Counted from the first letter of the stretch, positions 26,380 to 35,803 are shown. The stretch is DNA of 64,000 nt from Candidatus Peregrinibacteria bacterium (GCA_018659585.1 JABJMC010000028.1:36539-100538); one strand, 5' to 3'. Notes: a model not told the origin generated them from the letters alone. Numbers and translations: made by a program.

Positions 26380-28023
26380 CTACTCACACATGGTGTATTC
26401 ATGGTAAAAATCTGCAATCTCCCAATTATCACCATTTAGCTCCATCTCAAAAATCCAACTCATATCACAAACTCCATAATCACCAATTATTTCAACAGTT
26501 GCCTCGTCATCATCTTCAGTAACAGATTCGACATCAAAACTCTGAGGGTAATTTTGAGTAGCATAGGCATCCAAGTAATTGCTGGAATCAACGCCAAAAT
26601 TGGATTGTGCAGACGAAGTTAAGTATTCGTAAGCATCCTCATAATCTACAGGCTCTTCTAATGTTAACTCCACAAACTCCGCGACTCTTTCCCATACCCT
26701 TAGAGCATCATCATCCTCACACTGATCAATGACTTCACCCTCCTGAGCAAATTCATCAATCTTCCATTCCCCGTTAATCAATTCTAACTCAAAAATCCAT
26801 TCATATTCATAACAGCTACCATAATCACCATTCACGTATGCAATCGCATCATCGTTGTCGATATCAATAGTATGTACGGAAGTGCTGTTTGGGTAAGCCG
26901 TAGATCCATAACTATCAACATAGTTAGCATAATCGGTTCCATACTGAGCTTGTCCTGAAGAGGTTAAATAAGAGTAAGCCTCACCATAATCAATCGGTTC
27001 CTGCATTGTCGCATCAAGAAAATGATCCACCACTTGCCCAACATATACCGTTTCAGCAAACTCGCATCCGTGATCTAGATCATACTCATAATCCATATAT
27101 GTAAGAGTTGTAATCAACCATTCACCATTGGATTTTTCTAATTCAAACAACCAATCAATAGAGGTACACGATGAATTCCAAACACCACTTACTGAAACGG
27201 TTGCATAAGAATCGTAGGGCCACACTTCTGTTAGTTCAAAATCATCTGGATAACTATTAAGGTAACCATAACTTAAGGCGCCACTCCAAGGATCACTTAA
27301 ATATTCCAGGGCAGTATCTTCATCGATAGGCTCTTGAAGGGTTAAGCTAGTATAGGCAGCCACAACTTCAGAAACTTCATCAAAATCAGGACCAGTATAA
27401 GAAGAGTCCAAAATGTGATCATAAGTCTCATAAGGCTTCATTAGATCAGAAAGAAGACGATAAATCATTTCAGACATATCACCACGAGTAATCTCTTGAT
27501 CAAAAGAATCTATTGTAGAAGGAATCGCAAATTCATCAGACAAAACATCTACATAGGGCTTATACCAAGGAGAATCGTCTTGAGTGTCATAGTCATAAGC
27601 TAAAACAACGATTTTAGACGCCTCGGCAAAATTAATAACCGCATCAGGATGAAAACCACCACCATCATAACCCTCAACGATATCCATGTCGTTTGCAAAA
27701 CAGACATACTTGGTATACCACTCACCAGCTGGCACATCATCAAAACAGTTCTCGTCACCATAACCCTCAAACTCGTCATAATAAGCAGCCTCAATCAGAA
27801 GCTTGGTAAATTCTGCCCGATTAATAGTGTTATCAGGGCGAAAAGTGCCATCATCATAACCTTGAACAATATCATGGGCTTCCAAATACATAACAGCACT
27901 ATAATTGTCGTGACCCATAATTAAATCACTAAATAAGTAGCCATTTGCATTAGCAACTAAACTAAAGGGGAGTGCCATAGCCATAACAGCTCCTAGCACG
28001 CAATAAGAAATGAGTTTTCTCAT
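26380..28023 (-). CDS. SLH-domain surface protein with three NTF2-like repeats
   Basis: 547 residues with a Sec signal peptide. Residues 30-190 carry about three SLH repeats (AHDIVQGYDDGTFRPDNTINRAE and DMDIVEGYDGGGFHPDAVINFAE are the clearest) for wall attachment. Three tandem units of about 105 residues follow, each starting near LTLxEPxDxxxAxxYL and ending FELEL..G.W.I. Cysteine pairs recur within the units (for example SSCTSIDW, GSCYEYEW, GVCDMSW), so disulfides are possible. The ligand is unknown. The gene is 16 bp behind 28040-28546 and has a leader almost identical to that of 25875-26339. Confidence 0.82.
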   Translation of the reverse strand: MRKLISYCVLGAVMAMALPFSLVANANGYLFSDLIMGHDNYSAVMYLEAHDIVQGYDDGTFRPDNTINRAEFTKLLIEAAYYDEFEGYGDENCFDDVPAGEWYTKYVCFANDMDIVEGYDGGGFHPDAVINFAEASKIVVLAYDYDTQDDSPWYKPYVDVLSDEFAIPSTIDSFDQEITRGDMSEMIYRLLSDLMKPYETYDHILDSSYTGPDFDEVSEVVAAYTSLTLQEPIDEDTALEYLSDPWSGALSYGYLNSYPDDFELTEVWPYDSYATVSVSGVWNSSCTSIDWLFELEKSNGEWLITTLTYMDYEYDLDHGCEFAETVYVGQVVDHFLDATMQEPIDYGEAYSYLTSSGQAQYGTDYANYVDSYGSTAYPNSTSVHTIDIDNDDAIAYVNGDYGSCYEYEWIFELELINGEWKIDEFAQEGEVIDQCEDDDALRVWERVAEFVELTLEEPVDYEDAYEYLTSSAQSNFGVDSSNYLDAYATQNYPQSFDVESVTEDDDEATVEIIGDYGVCDMSWIFEMELNGDNWEIADFYHEYTMCE

Positions 28024-28039
28024 AATAAGGTGGGTTAAA

Positions 28040-28546
28040 TTATTTTTTAAACCTTAATAAATAAACTAGCATCAAAACTAATACAATCAAAATGACGATG
28101 ATTCCTAGCAGGACATTAAATCCCATAGGAAACACTTTATAATCTAATATTTCTACCGAATCACCAGATATTGCAAGCTCAAAAATATCATCATCAATAA
28201 TAGTAGTGGAATTAGCATAAACCTTGATCACGTCACCCTTTTCCACAGTAACGTAAGCTGGACCAATATAGATTTCTCCTTTCTCTTGACCATGATCAAT
28301 AAAAGGGATTCTAATAATATCACCCCAGGCCAAATCAGCCGTTGTTTTAGAAATCGTTCGGACTTGAAGAGTGAAATACTCATCAAAACCCCAATCACTT
28401 GGGGCACTATTCACTTCGATGACCTCTCCAGTTAAAACTTCCTCGGCCGTGGAATTAGCCTCCCACACATCAACTGGGTTACGCGCCGCTAAAGCCGTTT
28501 GCGAGCATATTAAAACTCCTGTCAGGAGTAAAAATAACTTTTTCAT
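28040..28546 (-). CDS. Secreted beta-rich protein with C-terminal membrane anchor
   Basis: 168 residues from the ATG at 28546, chosen because it starts a clean signal peptide (MKKLFLLLTGVLICSQTALA); the longer track ORF puts 29 odd residues ahead. A beta-rich domain follows (VLTGEVIEVNSAPSDWGFDE, GDIIRIPFID, KGDVIKVYA), OB-like in feel, then a transmembrane segment (LLGIIVILIVLVLMLVYLL) and RFKK tail. Orientation would leave the domain outside. It probably heads the three-gene operon. No family recognised. Confidence 0.72.
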   Translation of the reverse strand: MKKLFLLLTGVLICSQTALAARNPVDVWEANSTAEEVLTGEVIEVNSAPSDWGFDEYFTLQVRTISKTTADLAWGDIIRIPFIDHGQEKGEIYIGPAYVTVEKGDVIKVYANSTTIIDDDIFELAISGDSVEILDYKVFPMGFNVLLGIIVILIVLVLMLVYLLRFKK

Positions 28547-28626
28547 GGGGTAGGTGATTAATACAACACTATCTATAACGAAAGAGAAAGAAAAAGGTAA
28601 CAAAAAAGATTTTTTAAAAATCACCC

Positions 28627-28656
28627 TTGACAATATGTCAATAAATTGATTATACT
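28627..28656 (+). promoter_or_regulatory. Promoter with palindromic operator for the sigma4/HARE gene
   Basis: TTGACA, 18 nt, TATACT. The -35 is the left arm of a perfect inverted repeat TTGACA-ATA-TGTCAA (28627-28641), so a dimeric regulator could block it. The leader to the ATG is about 100 nt. Confidence 0.7.
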
Positions 28657-28762
28657 CTGTTCCATTCGTTGACGATCACCCCAAAACATTTTCGTTTGAC
28701 TTTCGTTCCGAAATGGATTAAATTCCTCCACCAAGCTGCATTTAACCTTAAAACTGTAAGAC

Positions 28763-29836
28763 ATGCCCACGTCAAACACTCAAACCATCAGCGAAAAGCT
28801 TGATCTTCAGAAGATCATAGAGGATCTCTTTATGGTGCTTTCACCTAAAGAAAAAGAAGTCATTATTAAGCGATTCTCTCTAAATAATGCACCTCGTCAA
28901 ACACTAGAAAGTATTGGTAAAAAGTTTGGTGTAACACGAGAACGCATTCGTCAAATCGAAAAAATTGCTCTTACCAAGCTTAAACGAACTGCTCCAAACA
29001 CACAATTACGTGTTATTTCGGAATTATCAATGCAGACTCTTAATAAAAACGGAGGAGTAATTACCGAAGAAAAAATTGTTAAAGAAATTTTAGATATAAT
29101 TGTTAGCGAAAATGACATCGATGGGCACGTTGTTAAGCTAGCACTTGTTATTCATCCTGAACTAAATCGTGTTAATCATGGTGATATCACTAACGCTTAT
29201 CATCACACTAAAACAACTACACCAAAAGACGTTGAAACCGTACGCAAGCAAGCTATTAAAACTCTAACTAAGAAAGGTGATGTTCTAACAGAAGGAAAAC
29301 TCTTAAGTGACTTAGTTCTCGCTCTTAACGAAGAAGGACAATTTACACCTGAGTTTGTTAAATCAGCGATTAATACTGATCGCCGTTTACGCAAAGTAGA
29401 ACAAGGTTGGGGACTTATGACTTGGCGTCATGTTAACCCTAAGAGTATTCGTGATAAGGCTTATATAGTTCTTAAGAAAATTCAAAAACCACTTCATTTT
29501 AATGATATTGCTACAAAAATTAAAGAAGCTGGTTTTGATAAAAAAAGCGTTACCACTCAAGCGGTTCACAATGAACTCATTCGTTACGATCAATTTGTAT
29601 TAGTTGGACGAGGTCTTTATGGACTTAAAGAATGGGGGTATAAAGAAGGTACCGTAGCTGATGTTATCGAAGGTATTCTCAAGAAAAAAAGTCCACTTAC
29701 AAAGCAAGAAATCACTAGTAACGTTCTCAAGCAACGTCACGTGAAAAAAGGAACTATCTCCTTGAATCTTCAAAAAAATCCTCACTTTGTAAGAGTTGGA
29801 CGAGCTCTCTACGCTCTCGATCTCTCTAAAAAATAA
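28763..29836 (+). CDS. Sigma-70 region 4-like regulator fused to HARE-HTH winged helices
   Basis: 357 residues. Residues 10-75 match sigma-70 region 4 (LSPKEKEVIIKRFSLNN ... TLESIGKKFGVTRERIRQIEK), the helix-turn-helix that reads the -35 box. Sigma regions 1-3 are absent, so it cannot act as a complete sigma factor. The middle is helical. The last 150 residues hold one or two HARE-HTH-type winged helices (KAYIVLKKIQKPLHFNDIA, VADVIEGILKKKSPLTKQE), the domain also found in the RNA polymerase delta subunit. A role as RNA polymerase-associated regulator is inferred. An operator-like palindrome in its promoter allows autoregulation. Confidence 0.82.
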   Translation: MPTSNTQTISEKLDLQKIIEDLFMVLSPKEKEVIIKRFSLNNAPRQTLESIGKKFGVTRERIRQIEKIALTKLKRTAPNTQLRVISELSMQTLNKNGGVITEEKIVKEILDIIVSENDIDGHVVKLALVIHPELNRVNHGDITNAYHHTKTTTPKDVETVRKQAIKTLTKKGDVLTEGKLLSDLVLALNEEGQFTPEFVKSAINTDRRLRKVEQGWGLMTWRHVNPKSIRDKAYIVLKKIQKPLHFNDIATKIKEAGFDKKSVTTQAVHNELIRYDQFVLVGRGLYGLKEWGYKEGTVADVIEGILKKKSPLTKQEITSNVLKQRHVKKGTISLNLQKNPHFVRVGRALYALDLSKK

Positions 29837-29865
29837 GAGATTTCATACAACTTAACCCTCCCAAC

Positions 29866-30183
29866 ATGAGTAACGACTGCATCTTTTGTAAGATAATTGA
29901 AGGTGTCATCCCCAGCAATCAAATACATAGCGACGACTTATGCGTCGCTTTTCCTGATATTAATCCAAAGACCAAAGTCCATATTTTAATTGTTCCTACT
30001 AAGCACATTCCAACCATTAAAGATTTAGGACATGAAGATGAAAAATTAATGGGGCATTTAATTGGAGTGGCTCGTGATATTGCCAAAAAAGAAAACCTCG
30101 AAGGCTATAAATTGCAATTCAATGTTGGTGAAAAGGGCGGACAAGAAGTCTTCCACATCCACTTACATTTAATGGGGAATTAA
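29866..30183 (+). CDS. HIT family nucleotide-binding hydrolase (HinT-like)
   Basis: 105 residues with the HIT signature HIHLHLM near the C-terminus, and the N-terminal CIFCKIIEG and FPDINPKTKVHILIVPTKHI typical of the HinT branch. The family removes AMP-linked leaving groups such as phosphoramidates. The length is slightly shorter than usual (110-120). The leader reads TTAACCCTCCCAAC before the ATG. It is convergent with nadC, overlapping by 4 nt. Confidence 0.92.
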   Translation: MSNDCIFCKIIEGVIPSNQIHSDDLCVAFPDINPKTKVHILIVPTKHIPTIKDLGHEDEKLMGHLIGVARDIAKKENLEGYKLQFNVGEKGGQEVFHIHLHLMGN

Positions 30184-31082
30184 CCCATTTGTAAGGATAA
30201 ATCAATTGGCAACACAGAGTGAGTAAGTGCGCCCACAGAAAGCACATCCACTCCTGTTTTAGCATATTCACCAACAGTCTCTAGATTAATCCCTCCTGAA
30301 GCCTCAAAAAACAAATAATCAGGACGATCTAGTTTAATATCCGCTACTATTTTCGTTAAATCAGGGGCTGCAAAATTATCAAACATTAAAAACAGAGGCC
30401 AGGGTAGTTTTTGACCTAACTTTGATAAAATCTGCTCATACTGAGCCACTGTTTCAATTTCAATTGTTACAAAGGGGACATCATCGGGCAGGTGAGGGAG
30501 AGCTGACATTAATTCATTAATATCATTTTCTAGTAAAGATAAGTGATTTTCCTTGAAAAGAGGTGCGTCACCTAAATTTAAACGGTGAGTGAGACCGCCT
30601 CCCATCGCTACCGCATACTTGTCCAATAAGCCGAAAAGAGTTTTTCGGGTCGCGGCCACTGGCGTAATCCCAGCTTTTTCGCGGAATTGATCTGTTAAAG
30701 TCGCAATTCCACACAGACGCTGCAAAACATTTAAAAGCGTTCTCTCAGCTCGCAAAATAGCCGCCGCCGGTCCATTTATTTCTAATAAAATATCACCTTT
30801 TTTAAAATCTTCACTTTCCTTGAAATTAACTTTTACATCAAATGAGTCATATAAATTTTTGAAAAACCACTCAACAAGCAATCCACCACAAAAAACACCA
30901 CTATTCTTTGCTACTACCACGGCTGACATATCTTTTTTAGGGGTTCGTAAAGCCTCTTCCGTCACATCTCCAATTGCCACGTCAGATTCATAACTTCCCA
31001 AAAAATAACGTTCCAAATCCTGCACAAACAACGGATTCTGCAAGCAAAGCAAGTGACTTCGATCATATGGGTGAATTTGCAT
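30180..31082 (-). CDS. nadC: Nicotinate-nucleotide pyrophosphorylase (carboxylating)
   Basis: NadC turns quinolinate and PRPP into nicotinate mononucleotide. The 300 residues show ERTLLNVLQRLCGIAT, the RKTLFGLLDKYAV motif, GGGLTHRLNLGDAPLFKENH, and a C-terminal FFEASGGINLETVGEYAKTGVDVLSVG barrel end (excerpts). It lies directly after nadA (3 bp gap). The expected TPGLR-type string reads VAATRKTLFGL here, a minor divergence. Confidence 0.95.
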   Translation of the reverse strand: MQIHPYDRSHLLCLQNPLFVQDLERYFLGSYESDVAIGDVTEEALRTPKKDMSAVVVAKNSGVFCGGLLVEWFFKNLYDSFDVKVNFKESEDFKKGDILLEINGPAAAILRAERTLLNVLQRLCGIATLTDQFREKAGITPVAATRKTLFGLLDKYAVAMGGGLTHRLNLGDAPLFKENHLSLLENDINELMSALPHLPDDVPFVTIEIETVAQYEQILSKLGQKLPWPLFLMFDNFAAPDLTKIVADIKLDRPDYLFFEASGGINLETVGEYAKTGVDVLSVGALTHSVLPIDLSLQMG

Positions 31083-31085
31083 AAA

Positions 31086-31982
31086 CTAGATGTTAAACAT
31101 ACGCTCAAACGCTTGTAAAGCTTTCCCACTAACCGCAGGATCAACGGAAACCACCGGCTTTTCATTAACTAAACAATCTCGAATTTTTTCTAAGGTGTTC
31201 TTTTTCATATCAAAACACATGGAACACAGGGTGTAAAATTTACGATCAGGAAAAACTTTTTGCAATCTTTTAATCATCCCACATTCCGTCATTACAATAA
31301 ATTCTTTGGCCGGGTCATTTTTGACAGCCTCTACCATTTTACTAGTACTCAAACAGTAATCTGCCGCCTCACTAACCTCCAAAGGACATTCTGGATGAGC
31401 AATTATTTTAGCTTTTGGATGTCGTTTTCTAGCCTGCTTAACGTAATCCAAATTAAGACGTTGGTGAATTGGACAATAGCCATCCCATGGAATAATTTCC
31501 TTATCCGGAATTTTAGACTGAATAAAATCAGCTAAATTTTTATCGGGAGCACAAATAACACGCTTTTCCGATAAAGATTGGACGACCTTGACCGCATTAG
31601 CCGAAGTACACAAAACATCAGATTCAGCCTTGATTTCCGCTGTAGAATTCACATACATAACCACTGGGACCCCCGGATATTTAGCCTTCATAGCCAATAA
31701 GCCCTCCACATCAATCATGTCCGCCATAGCACAGCCAGCCTCAGGATCTGGGATAACAACCTTTTTATCAGGGTTTAAAATTGCAGCACTCTCAGCCATA
31801 AAATGAACCCCAGAAAAAACAATTAAATCAGCCTTTGTAGTTTTAGCTTCCTGACAAAGCCCCAAAGAATCACCAATAAAATCAGCGACTTCAAAAATTT
31901 CGGTTCGTTGGTAATTATGGGAAAGGATGATGGCGTTTTTTTCTTGCTTTAGACGGCTTATTTCCGCAACTAAATTCTCCAT
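31086..31982 (-). CDS. nadA: Quinolinate synthase A
   Basis: NadA condenses iminoaspartate with dihydroxyacetone phosphate using a 4Fe-4S cluster. I place the start at the ATG at 31982 (298 aa, MENLVAEISRLKQEKNA); the track uses a TTG four codons earlier. The three cluster cysteines are likely those in VLCTSANAV, MTECGMIK and LCSMCFDM. Other motifs are SHNYQRTEI and AHPECPLEV. nadB (aspartate oxidase) is not adjacent; it or aspartate dehydrogenase would have to be elsewhere. Confidence 0.95.
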   Translation of the reverse strand: MENLVAEISRLKQEKNAIILSHNYQRTEIFEVADFIGDSLGLCQEAKTTKADLIVFSGVHFMAESAAILNPDKKVVIPDPEAGCAMADMIDVEGLLAMKAKYPGVPVVMYVNSTAEIKAESDVLCTSANAVKVVQSLSEKRVICAPDKNLADFIQSKIPDKEIIPWDGYCPIHQRLNLDYVKQARKRHPKAKIIAHPECPLEVSEAADYCLSTSKMVEAVKNDPAKEFIVMTECGMIKRLQKVFPDRKFYTLCSMCFDMKKNTLEKIRDCLVNEKPVVSVDPAVSGKALQAFERMFNI

Positions 31983-32034
31983 AAAAAAAGACAAATAAAA
32001 AAGGGCCTATAAGATAGCACATGGAAGTTAAAAA

Positions 32035-32565
32035 CTAAACAATTCCGTGCACTACTTTTAGCCAAATATTCTTAATCATTTCCGCGGTAGAGTGAATTAA
32101 ATCAGCCAAAATATTCTTTAATTCCCGCATTCGAGCAACCGCAGCCGCTAATTCTTTAAACCTAGCTTTACGTTGGTGCTTAGCCGCCTCTTTTTCTAAA
32201 TGATGAATTTCTTGGTTAACATGAGCGCGAATTTCACGAACCATAGCTTTTGGAGCTGGCAATTTTTCGAGTAATTTAATTTTCAAAGCCTCAGTCTCTT
32301 CCTTGGTCATTTTTTTCTTAAAATCACCGAATTTTTTACCAGTTGCCTGGCGATGCTCACCGACACCTTCCTTTTTTTCAGACAGCTTAATCGAATCAAC
32401 CATTTCACCACCCTCATCAATTCCATCCAAAATTTCACCAGCGTCAACGCCAGCTTCGGCGGCTAGATTTGGTTCATCCACTGTAGATTCCTGTGCTTTT
32501 GGTTTTGATGGGGCAGCATCAGGGCTTATGGATTCAGGTGCTTTTTGATGGGTGTTACCTGGCAT
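32035..32565 (-). CDS. Hypothetical charged helical protein
   Basis: 176 residues, no family recognised. The first 70 residues are Pro/Ala/Glu-rich and probably disordered. The rest is a long basic, helical stretch (EIHHLEKEAAKHQRKARFKELAAAVARMRELKNILADLIH, excerpted) ending in an amphipathic helix. No signal peptide. It has one of the clearest promoters in the window and stands alone between nadA and valS. Confidence 0.6.
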   Translation of the reverse strand: MPGNTHQKAPESISPDAAPSKPKAQESTVDEPNLAAEAGVDAGEILDGIDEGGEMVDSIKLSEKKEGVGEHRQATGKKFGDFKKKMTKEETEALKIKLLEKLPAPKAMVREIRAHVNQEIHHLEKEAAKHQRKARFKELAAAVARMRELKNILADLIHSTAEMIKNIWLKVVHGIV

Positions 32566-32587
32566 AAAATTCTGTTAACTCCTCTTA

Positions 32588-32616
32588 ATCATACACTTTT
32601 AACCTGTAAATGTCAA
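32588..32616 (-). promoter_or_regulatory. Promoter for the hypothetical gene at 32035-32565
   Basis: Minus strand TTGACA, 17 nt, TATGAT. The leader is only about 15-20 nt; AGAGGAG lies 13 nt before the ATG, one of the very few Shine-Dalgarno-like strings here. Confidence 0.7.
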
Positions 32617-32700
32617 TAAGTAAACAAAGCTAAATAATATATTAAGATGGGGGGATATGGTATAAAAACCTAAGATATAAACAATCAAATCATTTTATAT

Positions 32701-35325
32701 ATGACACAAATTCCCAAAGCCTACAACGCAAAAAATTATGAAAAAGGCATTTATCAGAAATGGGAAAAGGCTGGAGCCTTTATGCCAAAAGGCGATCCAA
32801 AAAAGAAACCTTTCACTATTTCTTTACCTCCACCAAACGCAACCGGACAATTACATTTAGGGCACGCTATGATGCTCGCTATTGAGGATATTATGGTGCG
32901 CTATAACCGTATGCAGGGGAGGCCAACCTTGTGGTTACCAGGTACAGATCACGCCGCAATTGCGACTCAAAACAAGGTTGAAAAAATAATCGCAGAAGAG
33001 GGATTAGATCGGCACACCATGGGTAGAGCAAAATTTCTATCACGCGTAAAAAAATACGTTAAAGAATCTCAGAACACGATTAGAAACCAGATCCGTCAAA
33101 TGGGAGCCAGCGTTGACTGGACTCGTGAGCGTTACACTATGGATGATCAATTAACTCACGCTGTAAGGGCCGCGTTCTTACAAATGTACAAGGACGGGCT
33201 TATCTACCGAGGCCACCGCATTGTTAACTGGTGTACTCGTTGTGGATCAACCTTAGCTGATGACGAACTTGAATATCGAGAAGAAAAATCTAAATTCTAT
33301 TACCTAAAATACGGACCAGTCGTTATTGGGACTGCTCGTCCAGAAACTAAATTTCACGACAAAATTATAATTGTTCACCCTAAAGACAAACGTTACAAAG
33401 ACCTAGTTGGTAAAGAACTCACCGTGCCGTGGATTACTGGCGACGTAAAAGCCAAATTCGTAGCTGATGAGAGTGCCGATATGGAGATGGGAAGTGGAGC
33501 TATGACCATTACGCCGGCGCACAGCTTTGTCGATTTTGACTTAGCTCAAAAATACGGCTTTGAAGTCGTGCAAATCATTAACGAAAAAGGTGAAATAACA
33601 GAAGCTGGAGGAGAAGATTTCGAAGGGCTCCACGTATTAGAAGCCCGCGACAAAGTTGTCAAAGAACTCGATAAAAAAGGTCTCCTAGACCATATCGATG
33701 AAGAATATGTCCACAATTTATCATGTTGTTATCGTTGTGGAACCGCGGTCGAACCACTTGTTTCCGAACAGTGGTTTATTGATGTTAACAAAAAAGTGCG
33801 CGGCAAAACTTTGAAAGAACGCTCACTTGAGGCGGTTCGCAAAGGGGATATTGAAATCCTTCCGGATCGTTTTAATAAAGTTTATTTCCACTGGATTGAA
33901 AATCTACGTGACTGGTGTATTTCGAGGCAAATTTGGTGGGGACATAGGATCCCAGTTTGGCACTGTGTTGATAAAAAATGCAAGCATCACAAAGAGCCAA
34001 TCGTAAGTCTAAAAGACCCTGACAAGTGTCCAAAATGTAAAGGAACCAAGCTTAAACAAGACCCCGACACTCTTGATACTTGGTTTTCTTCTGGGTTATG
34101 GACTTTTTCCACACTTGGTTGGCCTAAAAAAACTAGTGATTTCAAGAAATTTCATCCCACCCAAGTGCTTGAAACTGGATATGACATTTTGTTTTTCTGG
34201 GTAGCTCGGATGATTTTGATGACCACTTACTTACTTGATGAAGTGCCATTTGAAACAGTTTACTTGCACGGTTTAATTCGCGATAAACAAGGTCGTAAAA
34301 TGAGTAAATCGCTAGGGAATGGTATTGATCCGCTTGATATGATTGAAAATTATGGAGCTGACGCTGTACGCCTTAGCCTTGTCCTTGGGTCTTCACCTGG
34401 TAATGATCTTCGTGTTTACGAAGAAAAAATCGCTGGTTACCGCAATTTTGTGAATAAAATTTGGAATAGTGCTCGCTATGTTTTAATGAATCTTGAAAAA
34501 GAAGACTTCCACACTGAAATTGATCCCAAAACTTTATCCCGAGCTGATAAATGGATTTTACACCGCTTAAATCAAGTTACTAAACAAGCTACCAAAAGCC
34601 TTGATAAATACAGCCTTTCCGAGGTTGGAATGGGTGTTTACGACTTTTTCTGGAGTGAATACTGTGATTGGTATTTAGAGATTAGTAAAATTCAACCAAA
34701 CAAAGCAGTTTTGGCTCACGTCCTCAAAACCATTCTCAAACTTTTGCATCCATATACTCCATACGTAACCGAAGTTCTTTGGGAAAAAATGGATCAAAAA
34801 ACCTTGCTAATTACCGAAGAATGGCCAAAAGTTGATCCCATGTTTAATTTCACCAAAGCTAATAAAGAAATGCAGGCTGTACTAAAAGTGGTTAGTACAA
34901 TTCGCCAACTTCGTGCTGACTACAAACTTAAACCTGGTCAAAAGATCAAAGCCAGCTTTCAAGGCGCCAAATTAAACGCAGTTTTACAAGACAACATGGA
35001 CATCATTATGCGTTTAGCGCGTCTTGAAAATCCCGTTATTGAAAAGGAAGAGAAGAAAACCCCAGGCTCAATAGTTTCCTTTGCTGGTCCTGTTAAAATC
35101 AAACTTATGACCAAAGGGATTGTGGATGTTAACAAAGAAAAAGCTCGTCTTAAGGCTGAGATTCAAAACTTAACCGCTTACTTAAAAGGCCTCGAAGGTA
35201 AACTCAAAAACGAGGGCTATATTCACAATGCTCCCAAGCAAATTGTAGAAGCGGATAAACAACGTTATTTAGAAGGAAAAGAAAGACTTGAAAAAATGGT
35301 GCAACAGTTTAAATCATTAGGTTAA
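32701..35325 (+). CDS. valS: Valyl-tRNA synthetase
   Basis: 874 residues, class I synthetase. HIGH-type motif in PPPNATGQLHLGHA, CP1 editing domain with GTARPETKF and TPAHSFVDFD, a zinc-finger-like CKHHKEPIVSLKDPDKCPKC region, catalytic KMSKSLGNGIDP, helical anticodon domain and a C-terminal coiled-coil arm (DVNKEKARLKAEIQNLTAYL). The start has no Shine-Dalgarno but a very AT-rich leader. It is followed after one base by the editing protein at 35327, so the two quality-control functions are probably cotranscribed. Confidence 0.97.
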   Translation: MTQIPKAYNAKNYEKGIYQKWEKAGAFMPKGDPKKKPFTISLPPPNATGQLHLGHAMMLAIEDIMVRYNRMQGRPTLWLPGTDHAAIATQNKVEKIIAEEGLDRHTMGRAKFLSRVKKYVKESQNTIRNQIRQMGASVDWTRERYTMDDQLTHAVRAAFLQMYKDGLIYRGHRIVNWCTRCGSTLADDELEYREEKSKFYYLKYGPVVIGTARPETKFHDKIIIVHPKDKRYKDLVGKELTVPWITGDVKAKFVADESADMEMGSGAMTITPAHSFVDFDLAQKYGFEVVQIINEKGEITEAGGEDFEGLHVLEARDKVVKELDKKGLLDHIDEEYVHNLSCCYRCGTAVEPLVSEQWFIDVNKKVRGKTLKERSLEAVRKGDIEILPDRFNKVYFHWIENLRDWCISRQIWWGHRIPVWHCVDKKCKHHKEPIVSLKDPDKCPKCKGTKLKQDPDTLDTWFSSGLWTFSTLGWPKKTSDFKKFHPTQVLETGYDILFFWVARMILMTTYLLDEVPFETVYLHGLIRDKQGRKMSKSLGNGIDPLDMIENYGADAVRLSLVLGSSPGNDLRVYEEKIAGYRNFVNKIWNSARYVLMNLEKEDFHTEIDPKTLSRADKWILHRLNQVTKQATKSLDKYSLSEVGMGVYDFFWSEYCDWYLEISKIQPNKAVLAHVLKTILKLLHPYTPYVTEVLWEKMDQKTLLITEEWPKVDPMFNFTKANKEMQAVLKVVSTIRQLRADYKLKPGQKIKASFQGAKLNAVLQDNMDIIMRLARLENPVIEKEEKKTPGSIVSFAGPVKIKLMTKGIVDVNKEKARLKAEIQNLTAYLKGLEGKLKNEGYIHNAPKQIVEADKQRYLEGKERLEKMVQQFKSLG

Positions 35326-35326
35326 A

Positions 35327-35803
35327 ATGACCAACGTTCAGCAATTTTTGGAAGAAAATAACATCGAATATATTCTTCATAAACATCCAGCAGTTTTTAC
35401 TTGCGAAGAAGCGGAAAAGCATTGCGGAAATATTCCCGGATTACCCTGTAAAAATTTAGTCCTTAAAGATGGTAAAAAGAATTTTTTTATGGTGATTTTA
35501 CCAGCTGTAAAACGCCTAGATTTCAAAAAAATCGCTCAAACTGTTGAGGCTAAAAAAGTCAGCTTTGCCAGCGCGGAAGCCTTGGATCAACTATTAGGAT
35601 TAGAGGTTGGGTCAGTGTCACCATTTGGGCTCCTTAATGATCAAGGTAAAAAAGTTAGATTATTCATAGATGAAGAAGTGGTCAAGGCCAAAATTGTAAG
35701 CTTTCATCCTAATGTAAACACCGCTACTTTAGAATTAAGAAACAAAGATTTTTTCAAATTTTTAGAAGCAATTAAATGTAAACCACAAATAATCTGTTTT
35801 TAA
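35327..35803 (+). CDS. YbaK/ProX-type aminoacyl-tRNA deacylase
   Basis: 158 residues resembling the free-standing ProX/PrdX (INS-like) trans-editing domains: EYILHKHPAVFTCEEA, a conserved lysine in CKNLVLKDGKKNFFMVILPA, and GSVSPFGLLND. These remove mischarged Ala (or related) from tRNA-Pro. The exact tRNA substrate is not decided by sequence. It starts one base after the valS stop codon. Confidence 0.88.
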   Translation: MTNVQQFLEENNIEYILHKHPAVFTCEEAEKHCGNIPGLPCKNLVLKDGKKNFFMVILPAVKRLDFKKIAQTVEAKKVSFASAEALDQLLGLEVGSVSPFGLLNDQGKKVRLFIDEEVVKAKIVSFHPNVNTATLELRNKDFFKFLEAIKCKPQIICF

